A stretch of 64,000 nt of DNA, taken from NCBI GenBank assembly GCA_020848035.1, contig JADLAX010000077.1, forward strand, positions 178,010 to 242,009. The letters run 5' to 3'. Made by a program: the position numbers and the translations under genes. The notes under the pieces are model-generated. The model was not told the origin of the DNA. It worked only from the letters and a program-made list of their open reading frames with translations, and did no database searches. Of the stretch, positions 33,110-41,445 are shown piece after piece. The first letter of the stretch is position 1; each line of letters opens with the position of its first letter. Source of the stretch: Anaerolineae bacterium (GTDB taxonomy: Bacteria > Chloroflexota > Anaerolineae > Promineifilales > Promineifilaceae).

Positions 33110-33844
33110 ATGTTTGAATTGAGACGTGAGAGAAACGGCCGTCCCCTACTCGTCGGCCACCGGGGAGCCATGGACGTTGCCCCGGAGAACACGATGCCCG
33201 CCTTTGAGGCGGGTCTGGCAGGCGGGGCTGATTTGTTGGAACTGGACGTGCAGCTCACCGCCGACGAACAGGTGGTTTTGTTCCACGACACCGATTTGCA
33301 GTACAAAACTGGCATTCGCGGCCAGATCGGCAACTTTACCGCGGATTACCTGCGCCGCCTCGACGTGGGCAGCTACTTCGACCCGCAGTTTGCCGGGCTG
33401 AAAATGCCCCTGCTCGATGAAATGCTTGCCTGGGCCAAAGACCGCGTGGCGCTCATGATCGAGCTCAAGCACGGCCCCATCTTCGAGCCGCGCCTGGACC
33501 AGGCAGTGGTGCGCCTCATCGAGCAGCACGGCATGGCAGACCAGGTGGTGCTCATCAGCTTCGACCAGTTTGCCCTGCGGCGTGTCAAGCAGATGAATCC
33601 CAATTTGACGGTGAGCTTGATTTATGTCGGCCGTTTTTGCGACCCACTGGCCCTGATTGGCGATGTGCCCGTCGATGCCCTCAGCCCCGCCACCGACTTT
33701 TTGACGCAGGACGAGGTAAAACTGATCCAAAAAGCGGGCTATGCCTGCACCCCCGGCGGCTTTTACTGGGATTACCCCACCCTGCTCGACTGGGGCGTAG
33801 ACACTATCAGCACCAACAACCCCGCCGCATTTTCGTTCCAGTAG
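33110..33844 (+). CDS. Glycerophosphodiester phosphodiesterase
   Basis: The 244-residue protein is a GDPD TIM barrel: GHRGAMDVAPENTMPAF gives the first catalytic His and the metal-binding Glu, LLELDVQLT gives Glu/Asp, and VVLFHDTDL gives the second His. IELKHG supplies the inner metal-site Glu. The C-terminal DWGVDTISTNNP is typical. It hydrolyses glycerophosphodiesters to glycerol 3-phosphate and an alcohol. No signal peptide is seen, so it is cytoplasmic like UgpQ. ATG 33110 follows AGGA; the longer frame starts within the upstream repeat. Confidence 0.9.
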   Translation: MFELRRERNGRPLLVGHRGAMDVAPENTMPAFEAGLAGGADLLELDVQLTADEQVVLFHDTDLQYKTGIRGQIGNFTADYLRRLDVGSYFDPQFAGLKMPLLDEMLAWAKDRVALMIELKHGPIFEPRLDQAVVRLIEQHGMADQVVLISFDQFALRRVKQMNPNLTVSLIYVGRFCDPLALIGDVPVDALSPATDFLTQDEVKLIQKAGYACTPGGFYWDYPTLLDWGVDTISTNNPAAFSFQ

Positions 33845-33869
33845 GGGCGACCCGGCGGGTCGCCCCTAC
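33841..33869. repeat. Perfect palindrome GTAGGGGCGACCC-GGC-GGGTCGCCCCTAC
   Basis: A 13-bp perfect stem with a 3-nt loop spans the stops of two convergent genes (the phosphodiesterase TAG lies inside it). It resembles REP-type elements seen in many environmental bacteria and can act as a two-way terminator-like structure. Confidence 0.7.
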
Positions 33870-35170
33870 GAGATGGTGCCGTGGAAGTGGGGCTGCGGTG
33901 GGACTGGCTCGTCGGACCAGGTGAGGGCGGCGAGCAGCTCTTCGCGGGCCTGGACCAGCTTTTCGGCGTCGTTGGCGTGTACGGTGCCCAACTCATCCCC
34001 CTTAGCAAACGTGTCCCCAATTTTGGCGGGCAGCACAAAACCGACGGCGTGGTCAATTTTGTCCGTCTTCACAAAACGGCCGCCGCCCAAGCGCACCGCC
34101 GCCCAGCCAATCTCGCTCGTGGCCATCGCCGCGATGCTGCCAGCGCGCGGGGCCAAAATCGGCTCCACAAACTTCGCTTGCGGCAGCAGGCTGGGATCGT
34201 CGATTTGGGCCACGTCGCCGTCTTGAGCAGCCACCATCTGGCGGAATTTTTCGAAGGCGGAACCGTTGTGACGAACGGCCGTAACCAACTCCTTCGCCCC
34301 GTCCAAACTATCTGACTTACCTGCCAGCAGCAGCATGTGCCCCGCCACCTCCAGGCAGTGGGCCCAAAAGTCAGCCGGACCGCCGCCTTGCAGCGCCTCA
34401 ATCGCCTCTTTCACCTCCAGCGCATTGCCGATGGCGTGCCCCAACGGCTGGTTCATGTCGGAAATGAGGGCCACCACTTTGCGCCCGGCGTCTGTGCCGA
34501 TGTCCACCATCACCTGGGCCAGTTCGCGGGCCGCTTCAACCGTGGGCATGAACGCGCCGGAGCCAGTTTTGACGTCCAGCACCATCGCATCGGCCCCGGC
34601 GGCCAGCTTTTTGGACATGATGGAGCCAGCAATCAGCGGCGTGCTGGCCACCGTGCCGGTGACATCGCGCAGGGCATATAACTTTTTATCGGCGGGGGCG
34701 AGGACGGCCGTTTGCCCCGCCAGCACCAGCCCAATCTCGCCCAACTGCTGTTTGAACTGCTCAATCGGCATCTCAAATGACCAGCCACGCACCGCTTCCA
34801 TTTTGTCCAGCGTGCCGCCGCTGGACCCCAGGCCGCGGCCGCTCATCTTGCCCACGGGCACGCCACAGGCCGCCACCAGCGGCTGTACCGCCAGCGTCGT
34901 CTTGTCGCCCACGCCACCGGAGGAATGTTTGTCGATGACGAAGGGGGCCACGTCGTGCAAATCCAGCTCGTCACCGGAGTGAGCCATCGCCAGGGTCAGG
35001 TCCACCGTCTCGCGGCGGTCCATGCCGCGAATGTAGATGGCCATCAGCAGGGCCGCTACCTGGTAATCGGGCACCTCGTCGGTGGTGTAGGCGCGGATGA
35101 ACCATTCAATTTCGGCCGTGGAAAGTGTTTTGCCGTCACGTTTCTTTTCGATCAAATCAATCATGCGCAT
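33866..35170 (-). CDS. deoA: Pyrimidine-nucleoside (thymidine) phosphorylase
   Basis: The 434-residue enzyme splits thymidine or uridine with phosphate to base and (deoxy)ribose 1-phosphate. It begins MIDLIEKKRDGKTLSTAEI. The family signature is SGRGLGSSGGTLDKMEA (about 105-121), preceded by the phosphate-binding KHSSGGVGDKTTL. YALRDVTGTVASTPLIAGSIMSKKLA and VLDVKTGSGAFM are also typical. The C-terminal PYNP domain (GWAAVRLGGGRFVKTDKIDHAVG) is present. Sequence alone does not decide between DeoA and Pdp specificity. AAGGA precedes ATG 35170. Confidence 0.9.
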   Translation of the reverse strand: MRMIDLIEKKRDGKTLSTAEIEWFIRAYTTDEVPDYQVAALLMAIYIRGMDRRETVDLTLAMAHSGDELDLHDVAPFVIDKHSSGGVGDKTTLAVQPLVAACGVPVGKMSGRGLGSSGGTLDKMEAVRGWSFEMPIEQFKQQLGEIGLVLAGQTAVLAPADKKLYALRDVTGTVASTPLIAGSIMSKKLAAGADAMVLDVKTGSGAFMPTVEAARELAQVMVDIGTDAGRKVVALISDMNQPLGHAIGNALEVKEAIEALQGGGPADFWAHCLEVAGHMLLLAGKSDSLDGAKELVTAVRHNGSAFEKFRQMVAAQDGDVAQIDDPSLLPQAKFVEPILAPRAGSIAAMATSEIGWAAVRLGGGRFVKTDKIDHAVGFVLPAKIGDTFAKGDELGTVHANDAEKLVQAREELLAALTWSDEPVPPQPHFHGTIS

Positions 35171-35288
35171 GGTGGGAAATCCTTCGTCATTGGGTAAAGG
35201 CATCATTGCCTTACCGCTGTGTTAACAACTCGTTACCGTCCGCTGCCGGTTCCCGATTATAGCAGGAATTAGGTATAATCCCGTGAGA

Positions 35289-35354
35289 CCGTAATCGGTG
35301 ATCGGTAATCCGTTATTGATGACTACCGCTTACCGTTGACTGATCACCGACCAC
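35289..35354. repeat. Iterated-word repeat (GGTAATC/GGTGATC type)
   Basis: Variants of GTAATCGGTGATCGGTAATC are followed by the inverted forms ACCGCTTACCG and TGATCACCGACCACC, between the divergent deoA and amidohydrolase genes. A -10-like TATAAT lies just upstream at 35274-35279. Confidence 0.5.
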
Positions 35355-35369
35355 CAAAACGGAGGGAAC

Positions 35370-37376
35370 ATGCCTCAAAAGGCTGATATTTTGCTCACTG
35401 GCGGCACCATTGTCACCATGAATGAGCAGTACGACATTATTCCAAACGGCGCGGTTGCCATTCTGGGCGACTCGATTGTGGCCGTTGGCTCTGCCGAACG
35501 CCTTGCTGCTGAATTCCACGCAAATGAAGTGATAGATTGCACGGGCCAGGTGATCATGCCGGGGCTGGTGAACGCCCACACCCACATCCCCATGACCCTG
35601 TTTCGCGGGCTGAACGACGATTTGCGGCTGGACGTCTGGCTGGGCTACCTGATGCCCGTCGAGCGCGAGTTTGTGACGCCAGAATTTGTGAAGCTGGGCA
35701 CGCGCATCGCCTGCGCCGAGATGATTCGCTCCGGCGTGACCACCTTTGCCGACATGTACTATTTTGAAGAGGCGATTGCGGAGGAAACGGCCGTCATCGG
35801 TATGCGCGCTCTTCTTGGCCAAACCGTCCTCGTCTTCCCCGCGCCCGACGCCGCCACCTACGAAGATGCCCTGGTGCTCACCCGCCGCTTCATCGAGCGC
35901 TGGAACGGCCACCCGCTCATCCAGCCCGCCGTGGCCCCCCACGCCTGGTACACCGGCACCCCGGAAATGGATCGCGCCTGCGCCGACCTGGCCCGCGCCT
36001 TCGACGTACCCATCCACACCCATGTCGCCGAAACAAAGCTGGAGGTGGAAAACTGCCGGGGGCAGCATCACACACCGGTTGTGCCCCACATTGCCAGCCA
36101 CGGCCTGCTCAACACCAAGCTGCTGGCCGCCCACTGCGTCCACCTGGAAAAAAGCGAAATGTTTGCCCTGAAGCAGGCGGGCGCAGGCGTGGCCCACTGC
36201 CCCAGCAGCAACCTCAAGCTGGCCAGCGGCATTGCCAACGTCAAAGAGATGCTGGAAGTGGGGCTGAACGTGGGCGTCGGCACCGATGGCCCGGCCAGCA
36301 ACAACGATCTGGACATGATCGAAGAGGTGCGGCTGGCGGCGCTGCTGGCCAAAGCCCAGTCCAACGATCCCACCGTGCTGCCCGCGCGGCAGGCGCTGGA
36401 GCTGGTAACCCGGCGCGGCGCACGTGCCCTGCACATGGGCGACGTGACGGGCAGCCTGGAAGTGGGCAAGCGGGCCGACCTGGCGGTGGTGGCCATGGGC
36501 GGCGTGCACAACTGGCCGCAGTTCCACAACAATCCAGATGGCGTCTACTCGCGCCTGATTTATGCGGCAAAAAGTGGCGACGTGCAGCATGTGATGTGCA
36601 ACGGCCGTTGGCTCATGCAAGACCAGCAGCTGCTCACCGTTGACGAAGCCCAGGCCCAGGTGGAAGCCGCTCAGGTTGCCGCCGAGATTGATGCCTTTGT
36701 GCTGCGGCGCGAATCCAGCCCGTACAACAAGCTGGTTCTACTGCACGGCGTGCAGCGTCAGGAAAGCTTTGAAGTGCAGGTAAAAGCGCCACAAGTGGAG
36801 AAAACGGCCGTCCTCGATTTTATCAACAGCGACCATTGCACCATCGTGCGCGGTGCCCATTACAAGCAGTACGACCATTACTTCATCTTTGCCAATGAAG
36901 ACCCAGATTCGGCCCGGCTGCGCTACCGCGAAGATGAGTTTGTTGATGACGAAGGGCAGGTATACCAGACACGCACCCGCCTCACCCTCGTTGGCGAGGG
37001 GGAGCGGCAGGAATTCCCCAACGCGGTCATGCTCTCGCGCAGCCGCTTTTTGGCCGACGCCGACCGCAGCCTGCGCTTTTACCGCGAATATTTTGCGCCA
37101 GAATCGGAAATTGAGGTCATGAAGGATCGGCTGCGCTGGCACATCATCTATAAGGAAACCGATTTTGCCATCAACTTTGATAAGGTTGTGCAGCCAGATG
37201 TGCCAGGTACTTTTCTGGAGATCAAATCACGCACCTGGTCCCGCTCCGATGCGGAACGCAAAGCAGGGCTGATGGCGGAGATTTTGTCGTTGGTGGGGGT
37301 GAGTTTGGAAACGGCCGAACGCCAGGAATACGCGGAGATTGCCCAAAAGTCTGCAAGTATGCAAGTGGGCAAGTGA
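35370..37376 (+). CDS. MTA/SAH deaminase-type amidohydrolase fused to a CYTH-like domain
   Basis: Residues 1-445 form a complete amidohydrolase of the TRZ/ATZ (MtaD) group: VIMPGLVNAHTHIPMTLFRG, APHAWYTG, THVAET, LAAHCVHL and GVGTDGPASNNDLDM hold the metal and catalytic residues. Such enzymes deaminate methylthioadenosine or adenosylhomocysteine. Residues about 460-668 are extra: FEVQVKAPQVEKT, YDHYFIF, ARLRYRED, TRTRLTL, LRWHIIY and FLEIKSRTWS alternate charged beta strands as in CYTH/triphosphate-tunnel proteins. I infer that fold; it is not certain. The last codons (SASMQVGK) are encoded by an intergenic repeat. It stands divergent from deoA. Confidence 0.8.
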   Translation: MPQKADILLTGGTIVTMNEQYDIIPNGAVAILGDSIVAVGSAERLAAEFHANEVIDCTGQVIMPGLVNAHTHIPMTLFRGLNDDLRLDVWLGYLMPVEREFVTPEFVKLGTRIACAEMIRSGVTTFADMYYFEEAIAEETAVIGMRALLGQTVLVFPAPDAATYEDALVLTRRFIERWNGHPLIQPAVAPHAWYTGTPEMDRACADLARAFDVPIHTHVAETKLEVENCRGQHHTPVVPHIASHGLLNTKLLAAHCVHLEKSEMFALKQAGAGVAHCPSSNLKLASGIANVKEMLEVGLNVGVGTDGPASNNDLDMIEEVRLAALLAKAQSNDPTVLPARQALELVTRRGARALHMGDVTGSLEVGKRADLAVVAMGGVHNWPQFHNNPDGVYSRLIYAAKSGDVQHVMCNGRWLMQDQQLLTVDEAQAQVEAAQVAAEIDAFVLRRESSPYNKLVLLHGVQRQESFEVQVKAPQVEKTAVLDFINSDHCTIVRGAHYKQYDHYFIFANEDPDSARLRYREDEFVDDEGQVYQTRTRLTLVGEGERQEFPNAVMLSRSRFLADADRSLRFYREYFAPESEIEVMKDRLRWHIIYKETDFAINFDKVVQPDVPGTFLEIKSRTWSRSDAERKAGLMAEILSLVGVSLETAERQEYAEIAQKSASMQVGK

Positions 37377-37419
37377 ACAGGTTTAAACAACTTGGACACT
37401 TGCAAACTTGCACACTTGC
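37353..37419. repeat. Iterated-word hairpin (GCAAGTATGCAAGTGGGCAAGTG type)
   Basis: The left arm (37353-37375) lies in the last codons of the amidohydrolase gene and faces CACTTGCAAACTTGCACACTTGC (37397-37419), just before the convergent SCP2 gene. It serves as a shared 3' end. Confidence 0.65.
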
Positions 37420-37428
37420 AAACCGAAC

Positions 37429-37752
37429 TTAACCCATCTTAAACAGCGTCTGGAACTTCATAACCGTGTTCAGATCGCCGCTGACTTTCACTTTTCCCCC
37501 CATGAAGGCCATCATCGGGTTCAGTTTACCCGTCATCATATCGACGTAGTCGCTGCCCGCCATGCTAATGGTGGCGTCAGCGCCATCGGCGATGCCTTCG
37601 TCTACGGTGCAGGTCCCATTGGCAATCTGGACGGTCCATTGACCGCCATTTTCGCCGGACAGGTCAAAAGCAACGGAGGCGTTCATCGAGCCTGCTTTTT
37701 CGGTAATCAGGTTTTGCGGGGTTTTAGCAAAAATATCGGCTGGGGTTGTCAT
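37429..37752 (-). CDS. SCP2 sterol-carrier-like domain protein
   Basis: The 107-residue protein is a single SCP2 domain: NASVAFDLSGENGGQWTVQI, CTVDEGIADGADATISMAG, then DYVDMMTGKLNPMMAFMGGKVKVSGDL, the family's most conserved stretch. These small proteins bind lipids or acyl-CoA-like ligands in a hydrophobic tunnel. AGGAG 6 nt before ATG 37752 fixes the start. It stands alone. Confidence 0.88.
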   Translation of the reverse strand: MTTPADIFAKTPQNLITEKAGSMNASVAFDLSGENGGQWTVQIANGTCTVDEGIADGADATISMAGSDYVDMMTGKLNPMMAFMGGKVKVSGDLNTVMKFQTLFKMG

Positions 37753-37934
37753 ATTTGACTCCTTTTGATTCAGAACAGGATTATTACGCACTGCGGCATG
37801 AGGGGAGTATAACAACGGCCGTTTCCCTGTCAAGACGCAGCGGCATTGCCTGGAGACGGGGCAGGGCAACGCTCTATAATCTTAACGTTTCCTCAATGAT
37901 TTGCCTCCGCAAAACAGCCACGGCCACTCCTGGT

Positions 37935-38077
37935 TTGCCTGCTATTTCCACCTTGTGCTAGAATGCTTGCCGCTCTGATGAAATTTATATGTGCAGAGAA
38001 ACAAGCGGCTCCTAATGAACGATTACTAAGCAGCGTTCGCTCAATTTTGGTGAAAACGTTCATAAGCCGCTTTTTGC
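37935..38077 (+). ncRNA. Candidate small RNA with its own promoter and terminator
   Basis: In the ~500-bp gap before the large glycosidase-like gene, TTGCCT (37935-37940), an 18-bp spacer and TAGAAT (37959-37964) form a promoter-like pair. About 105 bp further CAAGCGGCTCCTAATGAAC (38002-38020) pairs with GTTCATAAGCCGCTTTTTG (38059-38077), ending in five T. The RNA between would be about 105 nt and has no open frame. It could also be the attenuated leader of the gene at 38258. I know no family it matches; the rest of the gap shows nothing. Confidence 0.3.
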
Positions 38078-38257
38078 ATGAATGCTGCACGGGTGTTCAT
38101 TGACGTAGGGAAGAGGATCAAAACAGGTAGAAACTGCCGCCCTGTGCATCAGGGCGCTGGCCACCAGGACCACCGTCTGGCTACCTTGCCTGAAAACGGC
38201 CGTATCCCCCCTTCGCCTAACCCGCAGCAGTCATGAACCAACGGAGGTAACGTGATT

Positions 38258-41200
38258 ATGGAAGAGGAACGGCCGTCTGAAGACACCACCTCAGAATTGC
38301 AAGAACAATCGAAACGCTCATCAGGAATATTAATCGGCGGCATTGCCGTAGCGGTCCTTCTCATCATCGCCGCCCTGTTTTTGCCCCCCATTTCCCTGGG
38401 CGAACGGTTGCGCGGCAGCAGTGAAACCACCGCCGCCAACACCCCCACCGCATCCCCCACCGAAACCGAAACGACGGTTGCCAGCAACCCCTCCATTCCG
38501 GGTGAAGTTGACGTCTTGGTGAGCGACAGCAGTGCGGTGGTGAATGTCACCAGCCTGAGCGAGGCCGACGTGGCCAGCAGCCTGGGCGCTTTGCCCACCA
38601 ATGCCACCGTACGGGGCAATGTCTACAAAGTTGAACACGACGGTGCCGCGCTGCAAGGCAAAGTGGCCATCAACGTTCCTGCCGGAACCATTGTAGAGAT
38701 GACCGATCTCTATGGCTGGGACGGCACCCGCTGGCGTTTTGTCCCCAGCCAGATCGATGTGGAAACACGGCAAATCGTCTCCCCTGAGCACGATCTTTAC
38801 CAGGGATTTGCCTTGCTAGAGACGACCGCGCCGGAGACAGTGGCCGTTGCCGCCGAACTGCTCCCCCAGCAAACCTTGCCCGAAGCCGCTTTGCCCAGCC
38901 TGACCGAACTGTCGGCAGGTACGCTGACCCTGGCTGAATCGGGTGAAGTGCACGGCGAAGTAACCCCGCTACCCACTGGCGAATTTGCCAGCATGGTACG
39001 TGTCACCAACGTGGGCGCTGTGGTGGATCAGGCCGCGCTGTCGGCTTTTTTGAGTGATTCCACCGCCCAGATGAACCAGATCAATGCGTTGGTGAACACG
39101 GCCGTTTCCGGCGGCTTCTCCGGTATTAACCTGGATTATCAGGGGGTTAGCGAAGGCCAAACGGCCGCCTTTACCTCCTTTGTCAACAGCCTGGCTGACG
39201 CGCTGCACGCGCAAAACCTGCTCCTGGCCGTGACCCTGGCCACCCCGCAGCAGTCGAGCGGCCGGTGGAACAGCGCCGGGCAGGATTGGGCCGCCATTGG
39301 TCAGGCCGCCGACATTCTTTACGTGCAAATGCCGCTGGACCCCACCGCCTACAGCGATAACGGCGATGCCATGCAAATGCTCAACTGGGCCACCCGCCTG
39401 GTAGATCGTACCAAGCTCACCATGCTGCTCGATGCGGGTGCGGTGGATCGCGTGGGCGACGCCTTCCTGGCTCTGTCTAACGACGAGGCGCTGACCAACT
39501 TTGGCCAGCTTGAATTTGTCTCGGGCAGCGAAGAAGTGGAACCGGGAACGGCCGTTGAACTGGCCCTCTCGGGTGAAGCCTCCCCGCTGGAGTGGGATGG
39601 CAGCAGCCTGACCTACCGCTACAGCTACCAGCTGAGCGACCAGACCCACGATGTTTGGTTGGGCAATCCGGCCTCGCTTAGCGGCCGGTTGGGCCTGGTA
39701 GAACGTTACCGCTTACGCGGTGCGGCCGTTCGCGGCCTGGGCAGCGTCACCGATGGCGCAGGCTATGCCGCCGCCCTGGCGGCCTTTATCGGGGCCAGCG
39801 CCCCACCGGAAACCAGCGGTGCGGCCATCGTCTGGACCGTGCTAGATAGCACCGGCAGCGTACTGGCCAGCGAAAGCGGCAGCAGCCTGGCCTTCACCTG
39901 GGCGGGCGAAGAAGCCCCTGGCAGCTACACCATCAATGCCGAATTTGCCCTGGGTGAGGCAGTAGCCGCTCTGGATTCTGTCACCGTCACTGTGGCCGAA
40001 GCTGCCGCCGAAGCCAGACCTGATACGGGAACGGCCGTAGAAACACCCACCAACACCACCACCCTCGATCCGGGTGATGCTGATGCTGTGGTAAACACCA
40101 ACGCCAACGTGCGCGTTGGGCCAGGCCTGGGTTATGGCATCATCACCGGGGGCCTTAATCAGGGTACCCGGGTGCAGGTCACCGGCCGTAACGCCGAATC
40201 CACCTGGCTCCAGATTGCCATGCCCACAGACGGGCAGCCTGGCTGGATCCTCGCCACCCTGCTCGACCTCAACTCGAACCTGAGCGTGAGCAGCCTGGAG
40301 GTTGTCGAAGTGGATCCCGCCACCGTAGCCGATGGTGGCGGTGGAGCCCCGCCGCCCGTTTCCGCGCCGCCAGTTGCTTCTGGTTCCTTTGAACTGGGTG
40401 GGCAGACCCACACCTTTGCCAATCCCACACTCATGGCTTCTGCCGGGATGAACTGGGTAAAATTCCAGCATAAATGGGGCCCTGGCGACTCGCCAGATGC
40501 CGTGGCCGGGCGCATTCAGCAGGCCCACGCCAATGGCTTTAAAGTGCTGCTCAGCATTCCGGGAGCCAACACCTACCCCAGCAGCATTGACTTCACCAGC
40601 TATATTGAGTTCCTGCGTGGGGTGGCTGCTCTGGGTCCAGATGCCATCGAAATCTGGAACGAGATGAACATTGACTTTGAATGGCCTGCGGGCCAGATCG
40701 ATCCGGCATCTTATGTCAATAACATGCTGGCTCCGGCCTACAATGCCATCAAGGGTGCTAATGCCAACGTTATGGTGATCAGCGGCGCACCCGCCCCCAC
40801 CGGCTTTGACAACGGCACCAACGCCTGGTCAGACAGCCGCTACATGCAGGGCCTGGCCGCCGCCGGTGGTGCTAACTACATGGATTGTGTCGGCGCACAC
40901 TACAATGCAGGCGCAACCGCACCAGGACAAAGCACCGGCCATCCGGCTGGCAATGATCATTACAGCTGGTACCTGGTGCCCACGCTGAACGTGTATGCCG
41001 CAGTAGGCAAGCCAGTTTGCTTTACGGAGCTGGGCTATCTGTCCGGTGAAGATTACGGGGGTGTGCCATCGCGCTTTGCCTGGGCATCGAACACCACCGT
41101 GTCGCAACACGCGCAGTGGCTGGCGGAGGCGGTGAGCATTGCCGCGAACTCGGGCAAAGTGCGCATGGTGATTGTGTTTAATGTTGATTTCACCACCTGG

Positions 41201-41290
41201 GGCGAAGATCCGCAGGCGGGCTACGCCATTATGCGTAAGAATGGCAGCTGTCCGGCGTGCCAGACGCTGGCCCAGGTGATGGGCCGTTAG
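38258..41290 (+). CDS. Membrane-anchored protein with GH18-like, SH3b and clan-A glycosidase-like domains
   Basis: The ~1010-residue protein has one N-terminal membrane segment (ILIGGIAVAVLLIIAALFLP). A GH18-type barrel follows (about 230-510; FSGINLDYQGVSEGQTAAF, ILYVQMPLDP), but the DxxDxDxE catalytic motif is replaced by INLDYQG, so that domain may be inactive. An Ig-like stretch and an SH3b domain (NANVRVGPGLGYGII) come next. The last 300 residues form a cellulase/GH39-like barrel with acid/base Glu in EIWNEMNI and nucleophile Glu in CFTELGY. GGAGG precedes both GTG 38252 and ATG 38258. Two smaller homologues follow. Confidence 0.75.
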   Translation: MEEERPSEDTTSELQEQSKRSSGILIGGIAVAVLLIIAALFLPPISLGERLRGSSETTAANTPTASPTETETTVASNPSIPGEVDVLVSDSSAVVNVTSLSEADVASSLGALPTNATVRGNVYKVEHDGAALQGKVAINVPAGTIVEMTDLYGWDGTRWRFVPSQIDVETRQIVSPEHDLYQGFALLETTAPETVAVAAELLPQQTLPEAALPSLTELSAGTLTLAESGEVHGEVTPLPTGEFASMVRVTNVGAVVDQAALSAFLSDSTAQMNQINALVNTAVSGGFSGINLDYQGVSEGQTAAFTSFVNSLADALHAQNLLLAVTLATPQQSSGRWNSAGQDWAAIGQAADILYVQMPLDPTAYSDNGDAMQMLNWATRLVDRTKLTMLLDAGAVDRVGDAFLALSNDEALTNFGQLEFVSGSEEVEPGTAVELALSGEASPLEWDGSSLTYRYSYQLSDQTHDVWLGNPASLSGRLGLVERYRLRGAAVRGLGSVTDGAGYAAALAAFIGASAPPETSGAAIVWTVLDSTGSVLASESGSSLAFTWAGEEAPGSYTINAEFALGEAVAALDSVTVTVAEAAAEARPDTGTAVETPTNTTTLDPGDADAVVNTNANVRVGPGLGYGIITGGLNQGTRVQVTGRNAESTWLQIAMPTDGQPGWILATLLDLNSNLSVSSLEVVEVDPATVADGGGGAPPPVSAPPVASGSFELGGQTHTFANPTLMASAGMNWVKFQHKWGPGDSPDAVAGRIQQAHANGFKVLLSIPGANTYPSSIDFTSYIEFLRGVAALGPDAIEIWNEMNIDFEWPAGQIDPASYVNNMLAPAYNAIKGANANVMVISGAPAPTGFDNGTNAWSDSRYMQGLAAAGGANYMDCVGAHYNAGATAPGQSTGHPAGNDHYSWYLVPTLNVYAAVGKPVCFTELGYLSGEDYGGVPSRFAWASNTTVSQHAQWLAEAVSIAANSGKVRMVIVFNVDFTTWGEDPQAGYAIMRKNGSCPACQTLAQVMGR

Positions 41291-41387
41291 TCAGGCAGCA
41301 TCCCACTCTTCTGCCTGAAGGGTGACCATCACTCGACAAAGCTGTGCAAAGCGCTGTTTGAAAGATTTCAGGTAGAGTAGAATAGGA

Positions 41388-41424
41388 GGCGCATTTTGCA
41401 GCAAAAGCAAAATGCGCCTTTTCT
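41388..41424 (+). terminator. Terminator between the first and second glycosidase-like genes
   Basis: GGCGCATTTTGC (41388-41399) pairs perfectly with GCAAAATGCGCC (41407-41418), followed by TTTTCT. Confidence 0.8.
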
Positions 41425-41445
41425 TTAATATGCGAGGTACCAAAT

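Noticed and set aside
35313..36620. Long open frames opposite real genes, such as this one and those at 5567-6757, 18461-19939, 53236-55350 and 57927-59441
   Set aside because: They mirror well-identified genes in GC-rich DNA, have His/Gln/Ala-rich random-looking products and no ribosome sites.
37971..38005. Hammerhead ribozyme core (CTGATGA ... GAAAC) in the gap before the large glycosidase-like gene
   Set aside because: The segment between the two core boxes cannot form stem II, and the closing pair after CTGATGA is missing.
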